Positions 29,238-35,084 are shown, counted from the stretch's first letter. The stretch: 42,710 bases of DNA from Gemmatimonadota bacterium (GCA_016218305.1 JACREJ010000097.1:1-42710), one strand, 5' to 3'. Program-made: numbers and translations. The notes: a model not told the origin generated them from the sequence alone.

Positions 29238-30088
29238 CCGAGAAGAGCCAGCACGTCCCCTACCTTCCACACGCGATCCGTAACGCCAGCCGCCATTGCT
29301 GGCGTTACGTGTATTCCGCCATTGGCCTTTGTAAGCGTGTGGTGCGGGCGACAGAAGTTGTAGTACATGAAATGCAGGGAGATCGCCCAAAGATGGTTCT
29401 GCATCTTCTTCGAGTAGCCGTTGGTCAAGCGCGTGTAGCGGCGGCTGCTCATCCGGATGGTGAGGTTGGCGCGCTCGGCGTAAGACGTGCTGACGTGGAT
29501 CGGATCGGGGTTGCCCATGATTGGCGTTATCTCAGTCCCTACGCACTCGGCAGGGCTATAGCGCCGTGAGGTTTCCCGTGAGAGGCCGTCGCCGTACAGC
29601 TTCACCAACATGGCGTAATCCACGCCATTCCACCCGAACGCTTGCTCGACGGCGGACAGATACGCCCTGTGGCCGTCCGTGGTGAGTTGCACCCTGCTAG
29701 CGAGCCGTCCGGCTAGGTCTTCCAGAAAGATCGTAGCGGCAATCGCATCGCGTGGGCCGACGTGCCAGCACGGAATCAGCTTGGTGTCGGCGCAGATGGC
29801 CGTCCATGTCCAGCAATCGCCGCGCTCGCCCGTTCCGCGCAGTTCTTCCGGGGTGTTCTTCTCCTTCGCCCCGACGAAAGACCAAATCTCGTCGCATTGA
29901 ATCCGCTTGCACGGGAGATTGACAAGGGTGCGACGTTGGTAGTCGAGACAGGCCTCGCCAACCTCGGCGAGAAGCCGCAACGCCGTTCCCTTCGCGCTCC
30001 CCGTCATGCGACACGCGGCACGAATCGAGGCCCCGTCCACCAAGGCCCGGACTATTGCCGCTCGGCGGTCTGGGGATAGCCGATTCAT
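29234..30088 (-). CDS. IS1-family type DDE transposase
   Basis: 284 residues. N-terminal helix-turn-helix (RRAAIVRALVDGASIRAACRMTGSAKGTALRLLAEVG), then the DDE core: first Asp in QCDEIWSFVGAKEKN, second in LTTDGHRAYL, and the Glu in SYAERANLTIRMSSRRYTRLTNGYSKK. The C-terminal YYNFCRPHHTL and VTPAMAAGVT are typical of this IS1-like group. The frame is full length. I see no matching terminal inverted repeats, and the opposite gene ends on the same four bases, so a complete IS is not demonstrable; it may be a remnant or a resident gene. A regulated-looking promoter stands at its 5' end. Confidence 0.85.
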   Translation of the reverse strand: MNRLSPDRRAAIVRALVDGASIRAACRMTGSAKGTALRLLAEVGEACLDYQRRTLVNLPCKRIQCDEIWSFVGAKEKNTPEELRGTGERGDCWTWTAICADTKLIPCWHVGPRDAIAATIFLEDLAGRLASRVQLTTDGHRAYLSAVEQAFGWNGVDYAMLVKLYGDGLSRETSRRYSPAECVGTEITPIMGNPDPIHVSTSYAERANLTIRMSSRRYTRLTNGYSKKMQNHLWAISLHFMYYNFCRPHHTLTKANGGIHVTPAMAAGVTDRVWKVGDVLALLG

Positions 30089-30092
30089 GGCT

Positions 30093-30123
30093 ACAATATG
30101 CTTGAGCGCTCAAGCATTGTCAA
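30093..30123 (-). promoter_or_regulatory. Transposase promoter with a 20-bp palindromic operator between -35 and -10
   Basis: Minus strand: TTGACA (30118-30123), 19-nt spacer, TATTGT (30093-30098), ending 4 nt before the ATG, so the transcript would be leaderless or nearly so. The spacer is filled by the perfect palindrome ATGCTTGAGCGCTCAAGCAT (30098-30117), the usual layout of a repressor site. Confidence 0.6.
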
Positions 30124-30141
30124 TAGGGAAAAGAAGCAAAA

Positions 30142-30170
30142 CACCCCCGGCGAGGTCTTCGCCGGGGGTG
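30142..30170 (-). terminator. Rho-independent terminator after the tRNA pair
   Basis: Perfect 12-bp stem CACCCCCGGCGA / TCGCCGGGGGTG, 5-nt loop, followed on the minus strand by TTTTGCTTCTTTT. It ends the minus-strand unit that carries the two tRNAs. Confidence 0.8.
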
Positions 30171-30212
30171 GCGGAAGTATTGACACGCGAATTGCGTGTT
30201 AATACCTTCCGC
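30171..30212 (-). other. Long stem-loop directly behind the ochre-type tRNA
   Basis: 30171-30188 pairs with 30194-30212: 18 bp with a single bulge and one G-U pair, loop GAATT. It begins 10 nt past the tRNA 3' end and abuts the terminator, so it may guide 3' processing. Confidence 0.6.
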
Positions 30213-30221
30213 GTGGAAGGG

Positions 30222-30306
30222 CGGGAGCGGAGGGATTCGAACCCTCGGGGGTTAGGGCCCCGTCGGTTTTAAAGACCGCTGCGATAAGCCACTCTGCCAC
30301 GCTCCC
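30222..30306 (-). tRNA. Class II tRNA with anticodon UUA (ochre-suppressor type), tRNA-Ser-like
   Basis: 85 nt. Acceptor GGGAGCG pairs fully with CGCTCCC, position 73 is G (as in tRNA-Ser), U8 is present, the D-loop has AGTGG, the T-arm GAGGG-TTCGAAT-CCCTC is perfect and there is a long variable arm. The anticodon loop is CTTTAAA closed by GGT/ACC, giving anticodon UUA (complement of 30270-30272), which pairs with the stop codon UAA. Mismatches at 12-23 (A-C) and 27-43 (G-A) weaken it. CCA is not encoded. Either a suppressor tRNA of a mobile element or a decaying tRNA. Confidence 0.7.
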
Positions 30307-30320
30307 GTGGACGTGTTGTG

Positions 30321-30404
30321 AGGAGAGCAAGGGAGTTGAACCCTGGGCGCTGTAACGCCCGCCAAGTTTTTGAGACCCGTTTCCAGACCGCTGGGCTACT
30401 CTCC
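30321..30404 (-). tRNA. Class II tRNA-like, anticodon CAA (Leu), structurally imperfect
   Basis: Anticodon loop CTCAAAA between CGGGT and ACTTG gives CAA (30370-30372), a Leu UUG reader. A long variable arm (GGCGGGC...GCGCCC) and a T-loop TTCAACT are present. Acceptor GGAGAGT pairs with GCTCTCC, but then position 8 is not U; with CGGAGAG as acceptor, U8, A14 and G18-G19 fall in place but the 3' side is one base out of step. The D-stem pairs poorly. Possibly a pseudo-tRNA. Confidence 0.5.
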
Positions 30405-30419
30405 GAAGAATCAGTTTTG

Positions 30420-30449
30420 AAGCGGCCACCTCTCAACGGGTGGCCGCTT
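30420..30449 (-). terminator. Hairpin between the winged-helix-like gene and the tRNAs
   Basis: Perfect 11-bp stem AAGCGGCCACC / GGTGGCCGCTT, 8-nt loop, 2 nt after the TAA of the gene at 30452-30856. On the minus strand it is followed by only a weak T-tract (CAAAACTG), on the plus strand by TGTT. Confidence 0.55.
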
Positions 30450-30451
30450 TG

Positions 30452-30856
30452 TTATCCGAGTAGTCTTGCCCCCTCTGCGGTAAGGTAGTATCCGCCGTCG
30501 GGGCGCCTCTCAATGCGCCGACGGATGACTGCTTGTCCAATGATGTTCGCCATGTTCTTGCGGGGCCGCGTCGAGTTCGTTTCGACGCTTCGCAGCAGAA
30601 TGTCAATCAGGGCACCCTGACGAATTCCGGGATTACCGGATACGGCGGAGAGGACTTCCTGCGCCACGCTGCGCCCGGAGTGAACGAGGGTCTGGCTCTT
30701 TGGTGCGCGTGCCATGCGTGTCTCTGTCGTCGCCGGTATCTGCACGGGTGCGGCTGCGCCATAGAGTTCACGCAGGCCCAACAGCAGCTTGCGCTCGGCT
30801 TCGATCTGCGCGAGCCGGGCGTCAATGCCTTCGATAGTGAGCGGGTACGAGGCCAT
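30452..30856 (-). CDS. Unknown protein with coiled-coil start and winged-helix-like end
   Basis: 134 residues, ATG at 30856, TAA stop. The N-terminus (IEGIDARLAQIEAERKLLLGLRELYG) is a likely coiled coil for pairing. A basic linker follows, then GRSVAQEVLSAVSGNPGIRQGALIDILLRSVETNSTRPRKNMANIIGQAVIRRRIERRPDGGYYLTAEGARLLG, whose helix-helix-strand pattern with a final 'RRPDGGYYLT..G..LL' wing is that of winged-helix DNA-binding domains. It has its own promoter with an internal inverted repeat, so it may be self-regulating. Family not recognised. Confidence 0.65.
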   Translation of the reverse strand: MASYPLTIEGIDARLAQIEAERKLLLGLRELYGAAAPVQIPATTETRMARAPKSQTLVHSGRSVAQEVLSAVSGNPGIRQGALIDILLRSVETNSTRPRKNMANIIGQAVIRRRIERRPDGGYYLTAEGARLLG

Positions 30857-30862
30857 GGCCTA

Positions 30863-30891
30863 GAATTATCATAGGCAGGCCTACGTGTCAA
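30863..30891 (-). promoter_or_regulatory. Promoter of the winged-helix-like gene with a small operator
   Basis: Minus strand: TTGACA (30886-30891) and a TAATTC (17-nt spacing, 30863-30868) or GATAAT (15-nt, 30865-30870) -10 box. Between them lies TAGGC-CT-GCCTA (30872-30883). The -10 is only 7-9 nt before the ATG. Confidence 0.5.
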
Positions 30892-30921
30892 GGTGTTTGG
30901 CGTCCTTTCGGGCCTAGTGCA

Positions 30922-31167
30922 CTATTGCACACCCCAACGCTTCCGTGCCGCCTTCTTGGCGATTTCCGCCCTGCGCTCTGGCGTCAATGACTCGGCACGG
31001 GCCTTGCCGCCCCTCAGGCCGCCCTTTCGGCCCAACGCGACGGCGGCAGGGTCTTTCTTGCGCTGGGGCGGCTTTACGGCCTCTCCCGTGGCCTGCGCGA
31101 CGACACGCGCGGCCAAGAGGTTCGGGTCTGTCGGTGGCTTCTTTCTTGAGCGGTCAGGCATGACCAC
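30922..31167 (-). CDS. Small basic Lys/Arg/Gly-rich protein
   Basis: 81 residues from a GTG with GGGAG nine bases upstream; an in-frame ATG two codons later is the alternative. The N-terminal half (MPDRSRKKPPTDPNLLAARVVAQATGEA) precedes DPAAVALGRKGGLRGGKARAESLTPERRAEIAKKAARKRW. This 'VALGRKGG.KGGKARA..LTPE.R.EIAKKAA..RW' pattern recurs in many short bacterial proteins of unknown role, sometimes labelled histone H1-like because of its charge. DNA or RNA binding is plausible from composition only. First gene of the minus-strand unit of the island. Confidence 0.7.
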   Translation of the reverse strand: MVMPDRSRKKPPTDPNLLAARVVAQATGEAVKPPQRKKDPAAVALGRKGGLRGGKARAESLTPERRAEIAKKAARKRWGVQ

Positions 31168-31224
31168 ATGATAAAGCTCCCGTCAAATCCGCGCCATACT
31201 CTTAGGGTCTGAAAGTGACCCAAT

Positions 31225-31235
31225 GCCAACAATTA
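31225..31235 (+). repeat. Right copy of island-flanking direct repeat
   Basis: GCCAACAATTA, identical to 28498-28508. It stands 8 nt before the -35 box of the tRNA operon promoter. Confidence 0.4.
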
Positions 31236-31242
31236 CAACGGC

Positions 31243-31271
31243 TTGACACTTGCCATGAACGCGAGTATTCT
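31243..31271 (+). promoter_or_regulatory. Strong promoter of the tRNA operon
   Basis: TTGACA (31243-31248), 17-nt spacer, TATTCT (31266-31271), 26 nt before tRNA-Thr. The best -35 box seen in the window, as expected for stable RNA. Confidence 0.75.
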
Positions 31272-31297
31272 AAGAGTCTCGCAAAAAATGGCCAGTC

Positions 31298-31370
31298 GCT
31301 GACGTAGCTCAACTGGCAGAGCACTTGATTTGTAATCAAGCGGTTGCGAGTTCGACTCTCGCCGTCAGCT
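31298..31370 (+). tRNA. tRNA-Thr (anticodon UGU)
   Basis: 73 nt. Acceptor GCTGACG / CGTCAGC, D-loop with AACTGG, anticodon loop TTTGTAA closed by CTTGA/TCAAG, T-arm GCGAG-TTCGACT-CTCGC, discriminator U. CCA not encoded. First of four tRNAs in the order Thr-Tyr-Gly-Thr, identical to E. coli thrU-tyrU-glyT-thrT. Confidence 0.97.
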
Positions 31371-31381
31371 CTGTTGGCGAA

Positions 31382-31420
31382 TGGTGCAGGGTGAGGTGCA
31401 GGGAACAGGGTACAGGGAAA
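31382..31420 (+). repeat. Heptamer-period G-run repeat between tRNA genes
   Basis: GTGCAGG, GTGAGGT, GCAGGGA, ACAGGGT, ACAGGGA in 7-nt register. Shares GCAGGGAACAGGG with 9591-9605. Four GGG runs with loops of 9, 4 and 4 nt. Confidence 0.65.
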
Positions 31421-31422
31421 AT

Positions 31423-31505
31423 GGTGGGGTACCCAAGTGGCCAACGGGAGCAGACTGTAAATCTGCCGGCGTATGCCTTCGAAGGTTCGAATCCTTCCCC
31501 CACCA
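31423..31505 (+). tRNA. tRNA-Tyr (anticodon GUA)
   Basis: 83 nt, class II with a long variable arm. Acceptor GGTGGGG / CCCCACC, anticodon loop CTGTAAA closed by CAGA/TCTG, T-arm GAAGG-TTCGAAT-CCTTC, discriminator A. CCA not encoded. Confidence 0.96.
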
Positions 31506-31559
31506 CTTGAGCAGCGGGCGGTGCGGCGAAGGTGACAGGTGGGAAACGGTGGGTGACTT

Positions 31560-31632
31560 GCGGGAGTAGCTCAGCTGGTAGAGCGCAAGCCTTCCAAGCT
31601 TGATGTCGCGGGTTCGAGCCCCGTCTCCCGCT
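31560..31632 (+). tRNA. tRNA-Gly (anticodon UCC)
   Basis: 73 nt. Acceptor GCGGGAG / CTCCCGC, anticodon loop CTTCCAA closed by CAAGC/GCTTG, T-arm CGGG-TTCGAGC-CCCG, discriminator U. Confidence 0.97.
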
Positions 31633-31636
31633 CTGA

Positions 31637-31680
31637 AGAGAGACAACAGAGAGACAACAGAGAAACAACAGAAAGACAAC
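31637..31680 (+). repeat. Four tandem 11-nt repeats between tRNA-Gly and tRNA-Thr
   Basis: AGAGAGACAAC twice, then AGAGAAACAAC and AGAAAGACAAC. No G or C runs, likely single-stranded in the transcript, which would leave the flanking tRNA ends open to processing. Confidence 0.8.
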
Positions 31681-31684
31681 AGAT

Positions 31685-31757
31685 GCTGGCGTAGCTCAGT
31701 CGGTAGAGCACACCCTTGGTAAGGGTGAGGTCACCGGTTCAATCCCGGTCGCCAGCT
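31685..31757 (+). tRNA. tRNA-Thr (anticodon GGU)
   Basis: 73 nt. Acceptor GCTGGCG / CGCCAGC, anticodon loop TTGGTAA closed by CACCC/GGGTG, T-arm ACCGG-TTCAATC-CCGGT, discriminator U. In E. coli the next gene would be tufB; here tuf is absent and rpmG follows. Confidence 0.97.
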
Positions 31758-31855
31758 CTTGATGGTGCAGCAGGCAGGGCGTTGGACATGGCACGCAGTG
31801 CCACGGGGGCGGTCAACCGTGAACCGCCAATACTCGCAGCGTACAGGAACCTGAC

Positions 31856-32008
31856 ATGCCCCGCGACAAGATCATCCTCGCGTGCAACGATTGTAAGAAC
31901 CGCAACTACTTCACCACCAAGAACAAGCGCCTGCATCCGGAGCGCGTCGAGTGGAAGAAGTACTGCCCGCGCTGCAACAAGCACGTGGTGCACAAGGAGA
32001 CGAAGTAA
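31856..32008 (+). CDS. rpmG: 50S ribosomal protein L33
   Basis: 50 residues: starts [20 protein letters not shown] and ends [14 protein letters not shown]. It is the zinc-binding form of L33, with two CxxC pairs at Cys10/Cys13 and Cys37/Cys40. L33 sits in the large subunit near the E site. It lies between the tRNA-Thr gene and secE, 1 nt from the latter, the usual position in many phyla. The 98 nt before it hold two small inverted repeats (TGGCAC/GTGCCA near 31791, GGCGGT/ACCGCC at 31808-31828). Only GGAA, eight bases before the ATG, resembles a Shine-Dalgarno. Confidence 0.95.
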   Translation: MPRDKIILACNDCKNRNYFTTKNKRLHPERVEWKKYCPRCNKHVVHKETK

Positions 32009-32009
32009 A

Positions 32010-32228
32010 GTGGCCGTCGAGGTGGTGCCTCAGGGTCCCGTGCAGAAGACCGTCACGTTCTATCACGACGTGGTGGCCGAGATGAAGCGGGTGACCTGGC
32101 CGGACCGGCCGCAGGTGCGTCAGCTCTCCGTGGGTGTCGTGCTGCTCTCGTTGTTCATCGGGGGCGTCATTGCGCTGATGGACGTGGTGCTCCAGCAGCT
32201 GCTGGTGCGCCTCCCCTCGGCGTTCTAG
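32010..32228 (+). CDS. secE: Preprotein translocase subunit SecE
   Basis: 72 residues, GTG start 1 nt after rpmG. It is the short single-helix SecE of most bacteria: a cytoplasmic amphipathic helix with the conserved FYHDVVAEMKRVTWPDRPQV, followed by one membrane helix (LSVGVVLLSLFIGGVIALMDVVLQQLL). It clamps SecY in the SecYEG channel. The neighbours nusG downstream and rpmG upstream give the normal order. The next gene begins 8 nt later. Confidence 0.95.
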   Translation: MAVEVVPQGPVQKTVTFYHDVVAEMKRVTWPDRPQVRQLSVGVVLLSLFIGGVIALMDVVLQQLLVRLPSAF

Positions 32229-32236
32229 GAGCCTTC

Positions 32237-32779
32237 GTGACGCATCGGTTTTACGCGATCCAGACGACCTCTGGGCACGAGAACAAGGTGCGGTCGCTGA
32301 TCCAGCGGAAGATTGACGCGGATCCGGCGGCCCCCGAGGCGCGTGCCATTCGGCAGGCGCTCGTGCCCACGCAGGAAGTCGTCGAGATCAAGAACGGCAA
32401 GAAGGTCACGGTCGAGCGCAAGGTGTATCCCGGGTACGTGCTGGTGGAGATGGAGGCGCACGAGGACGCGCTGCACACCATCGGCAACATCCAGGGGGTC
32501 ATCAAGTTCGTCGGCAAGGACCGCGATCCGCAGCCGTTGCGTGAAGATGAAGTGCGCCGCCTCCTCGGCATCGCCGACGAGGCGGAGGAAGCGCCGCCCA
32601 AGGAGGAGATCCCCTTCCTCGTGGGGCAGGCGGTGGCCATCACCGACGGTCCGTTCACGGACTTCAATGGTGTGGTCGAGGAAGTGATGCCCGACAAGGG
32701 CAAGGTGCGGGTGTCGGTGTCGCTGTTCGGACGGCCGACGTCCGTGGAGCTGGATTATCTGCAGTTGCGGGCGCACTAG
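32237..32779 (+). CDS. nusG: Transcription termination/antitermination factor NusG
   Basis: 180 residues. GTG start with AGGAG six bases upstream. The NGN domain (RFYAIQTTSGHENKVRSLIQRKI...VPTQEVVEIKNGKKVTVERKVYPGYVLVEMEAHEDALHTIGNIQGVIKFVG) binds the RNA polymerase clamp. The KOW domain (FLVGQAVAITDGPFTDFNGVVEEVMPDKGKVRVSVSLFGRPTSVELDYLQL) contacts Rho or the ribosomal protein S10. Length and domains are normal. A 240-nt spacer with a nested palindrome follows before rplK. Confidence 0.97.
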   Translation: MTHRFYAIQTTSGHENKVRSLIQRKIDADPAAPEARAIRQALVPTQEVVEIKNGKKVTVERKVYPGYVLVEMEAHEDALHTIGNIQGVIKFVGKDRDPQPLREDEVRRLLGIADEAEEAPPKEEIPFLVGQAVAITDGPFTDFNGVVEEVMPDKGKVRVSVSLFGRPTSVELDYLQLRAH

Positions 32780-32785
32780 GCGGAG

Positions 32786-32945
32786 CGCCCTCGGTGACGT
32801 GGGTCCTCAACCACGTTGACCGCTATGCCGCCGAACTGATTGGAGATGGCAGAAGGGCGATGGGAGATCTCCCATCCCCCATCTCCTCTCTCCCATCTGT
32901 CGCAACGCCACGCGTGATGGCTGCCGTACTCACGCACCGAGGGCG
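32786..32945. repeat. Nested palindromic element between nusG and rplK
   Basis: Outer arms: CGCCCTCGGTG (32786-32796) and CACCGAGGGCG (32935-32945), extended by CGTGGGT / ACTCACG after a single bulge to about 18 bp. Inside, heptamer words form an 18-bp perfect palindrome GATGGGAGATCTCCCATC (32859-32876), flanked by GGAGATGG (32842) and CCATCTCC (32879). It could be an rplK leader structure or a small palindromic insertion. Confidence 0.6.
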
Positions 32946-33019
32946 ACCACGACCTCGCTAATCACACCGTGGGAGTCGGCGAGGCGATTGGCGCCCCGCC
33001 CGAACGTCAGAGGAGCACC

Positions 33020-33442
33020 ATGGCAAAAAAGGTCGTCGGTTTCGTCAAGCTGCAGATTCCTGCAGGCAAGGCGAACCCGGCCCCGCCGGTCGGCACCGCG
33101 CTCGGCCCGCAGGGAATCAACATCATGGCATTCTGCAAAGAGTTCAACGCTCGGACGCAGGGCCAGGACACGATTCTCCCGGTCGAGATCACGATCTACG
33201 CCGACAAGTCCTTCACCTTCATCCTGAAGACGCCGCCCGCGGCGATCCTCATCATGAAGGAGCTCGGACTGGAGAAGGGGTCGGGCCAGCCCAACCGCAA
33301 CAAGGTCGGCGCCATCAGCAAGGCGCAGATCAAGAAGATCGCCGAGCTCAAGATGCCTGACCTCAACTGCGACTCGATCGAGTCGGCGATGGCCATGGTG
33401 GCCGGCGCCGCGCGCTCGATGGGCGTGGAGGTAAAGGACTGA
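33020..33442 (+). CDS. rplK: 50S ribosomal protein L11
   Basis: 140 residues from the ATG at 33020, which has AGAGGAG five bases before it. Family signature: [43 protein letters not shown], with the proline-rich linker (KTPPAA) and the C-terminal rRNA-binding domain ([31 protein letters not shown]). L11 forms the GTPase-associated centre of the ribosome and senses uncharged tRNA via RelA. It overlaps rplA by one base. Confidence 0.97.
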   Translation: MAKKVVGFVKLQIPAGKANPAPPVGTALGPQGINIMAFCKEFNARTQGQDTILPVEITIYADKSFTFILKTPPAAILIMKELGLEKGSGQPNRNKVGAISKAQIKKIAELKMPDLNCDSIESAMAMVAGAARSMGVEVKD

Positions 33443-34134
33443 TGCCCGGCACGCATGGAAAGAAGTACCGCGCGGCGGCCGCCAAGCGCGTGATCGAGCA
33501 GGCCTATGCGGCCAAGCAGGCGCTGGAACTGGTGAAGACGGGCGCGTACGCGAAGTTCGACGAGACGGTGGAGGTGGTGGTGCGCCTCGGCGTCGATCCG
33601 CGGCACGCCGACCAGGTGGTGCGCGGCACCGTCGTCCTTCCTGCGGGAACGGGCGCGACCGTGCGCGTGCTGGTGATCGCCGTCGGTGACAAGGCCAAGG
33701 AGGCCGAGGCGGCCGGCGCCGACTACGTGGGCACCGAGTACATCGCCAAGATCAAGGAAGGCTGGACCGAGTTCGACGTCATGATCGCCACGCCCGACCA
33801 GATGGGCCAGGTGGGCCAGCTCGGTCGCGTCCTCGGCCCTCGCGGGCTGATGCCGAACCCGAAGGCGGGCACGGTGACGATGAACATCGGCCAGGCCGTG
33901 AAGGAAACCAAGGCGGGCAAGATCGAGTTCCGCGTCGACAAGGGCGGCAATGTGCACGCCAAGATCGGCAAGGTCTCGTTCGGCCTCGACGCCCTCGAGA
34001 CGAACTTCACCGCGTTCATGGACCAGATCGTCCGGTCCAAGCCCGCGGCGGCGAAGGGTGTCTACGTGCGGAACCTGTCGATCTCGTCGACGATGGGTCC
34101 CGGGGTGAAGGTCGACACCACCCCCTACCGGTAA
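33442..34134 (+). CDS. rplA: 50S ribosomal protein L1
   Basis: 230 residues. ATG shares one base with the rplK TGA. Typical segments: [46 protein letters not shown], and the C-terminal [24 protein letters not shown]. It builds the L1 stalk that moves E-site tRNA. In many bacteria L1 represses its own operon by binding the rplK leader; the structured spacer at 32786-32945 could be the corresponding target (inference). Confidence 0.97.
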   Translation: MPGTHGKKYRAAAAKRVIEQAYAAKQALELVKTGAYAKFDETVEVVVRLGVDPRHADQVVRGTVVLPAGTGATVRVLVIAVGDKAKEAEAAGADYVGTEYIAKIKEGWTEFDVMIATPDQMGQVGQLGRVLGPRGLMPNPKAGTVTMNIGQAVKETKAGKIEFRVDKGGNVHAKIGKVSFGLDALETNFTAFMDQIVRSKPAAAKGVYVRNLSISSTMGPGVKVDTTPYR

Positions 34135-34140
34135 CGAGCC

Positions 34141-34626
34141 ATGAAGCGCACAGACAAGGAAAAGCTCGTCGCCGAGCTCAGCAAGAAGATCCAGGGCGCC
34201 AGCGCCCTCTATTACACCGACTTCACCGGGCTCAACGTGAAGCGGATGACGGACCTGCGGCGCCGCCTGCGGCGCGCGGGCGTCGAATACGTGGTGATCA
34301 AGAACTCGCTTGCCATCCGCGCGGTCAATGAGTGCGGGCTGGTGGGCCAGCCGATCAAGGGACCGACGGGCGTGGTGGTGGCGAAGGACGCCATCGCGGC
34401 GGCGAAGGTCCTCACCGACTTCGCCAAGGCCAATGACCAGCGGCCGGCGGTGAAGGGCGGTGTGTACGAGGGGGCGGTGGTCGACCAGGCGATGGTGTCG
34501 AAGCTGGCGACGATGCCGACCCGCGACGAGGCCCTGAGCATGTTTGCGGGATACCTCAACAGCATCCTGATGTCATTCGCCCTGGCCCTCGACGCGCGCA
34601 AGACGCAGCTCGAAGGCAGCAACTGA
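34141..34626 (+). CDS. rplJ: 50S ribosomal protein L10
   Basis: 161 residues, 6 nt after rplA. RNA-binding N-terminal part (EKLVAELSKKIQGASALYYTDFTGLNVKRMTDLRRRLRRAGVEYVVIKNSLAIRA), central fold, and a C-terminal helix (TRDEALSMFAGYLNSILMSFALALDARKTQLEG) that holds the L7/L12 dimers. The very small gap leaves no room for the usual L10 leader directly upstream, so any L10 autoregulatory site would lie inside rplA or be absent. Confidence 0.96.
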   Translation: MKRTDKEKLVAELSKKIQGASALYYTDFTGLNVKRMTDLRRRLRRAGVEYVVIKNSLAIRAVNECGLVGQPIKGPTGVVVAKDAIAAAKVLTDFAKANDQRPAVKGGVYEGAVVDQAMVSKLATMPTRDEALSMFAGYLNSILMSFALALDARKTQLEGSN

Positions 34627-34691
34627 TTCCCCAGGCGTCCGCCTGATCAACAACGCCCCAGGACTCCTGGGAAAACACGGAGAACACTACC

Positions 34692-35072
34692 ATGGCTAGC
34701 ACGACCCTGAGCAACGACGAAATCCTCGAGGCGATCGGCAACAAGTCGGTCATCGAGCTGGTCGAGCTCATCGACGCGTTCAAGGCGAAGTTCAACGTCA
34801 CCATTTCCGCGGCTCCGGCTGGCGGTGCGGCGGCTCCGGCCGCCGCGGCGGTCGAGGAGCAGACCGAGTTCACGGTCACGCTCACGTCGGCCGGCGCCAA
34901 GAAGATCCAGGTCATCAAGGTCATCCGCGAAATCACCGGCCTCGGCTTGAAGGAAGCCAAGGACCTGGTCGATGGCGCGCCGCAGACCGTGAAGGCCGGC
35001 GTCTCGAAGGACGAGGCCGCTGCCCTGAAGGCCAAGCTCGAGGCCGAAGGCGCCGGCGTCGAAGTCAAGTAA
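34692..35072 (+). CDS. rplL: 50S ribosomal protein L7/L12
   Basis: 126 residues. The N-terminal dimerisation part ([33 protein letters not shown]) is followed by the Ala/Pro hinge ([17 protein letters not shown]) and the factor-binding C-terminal domain ([68 protein letters not shown]). It recruits translation factors to the ribosome. GGAG nine bases upstream. A strong hairpin after its stop separates it from rpoB. Confidence 0.97.
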   Translation: MASTTLSNDEILEAIGNKSVIELVELIDAFKAKFNVTISAAPAGGAAAPAAAAVEEQTEFTVTLTSAGAKKIQVIKVIREITGLGLKEAKDLVDGAPQTVKAGVSKDEAAALKAKLEAEGAGVEVK

Positions 35073-35084
35073 GGCCGGGGGTTG

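Larger units (their letters stand above)
28498..31235. mobile_element. Putative genomic island between cysS and the tRNA-Thr cluster
   Basis: The stretch between two copies of GCCAACAATTA is visibly richer in A/T than its surroundings. It carries only accessory content: two small unknown genes, a transposase gene, two atypical tRNAs, a winged-helix-like protein and a small basic protein. Core genes resume on both sides. No integrase is present, so it is either a decayed element or one moved by the transposase. Confidence 0.45.

Noticed and set aside
29180-30130. A complete insertion sequence with terminal inverted repeats
   Set aside because: No matching ends were found on the two sides of the transposase gene, and the opposite gene ends on the same four bases; only the transposase frame is claimed.
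30199-30429. A 76-codon minus-strand frame across the two tRNA genes
   Set aside because: It lies wholly on tRNA sequence and has no coding character.
31637-31680. Four 11-nt tandem units as a CRISPR fragment
   Set aside because: Units are too short and contiguous, with no spacers and no cas genes.
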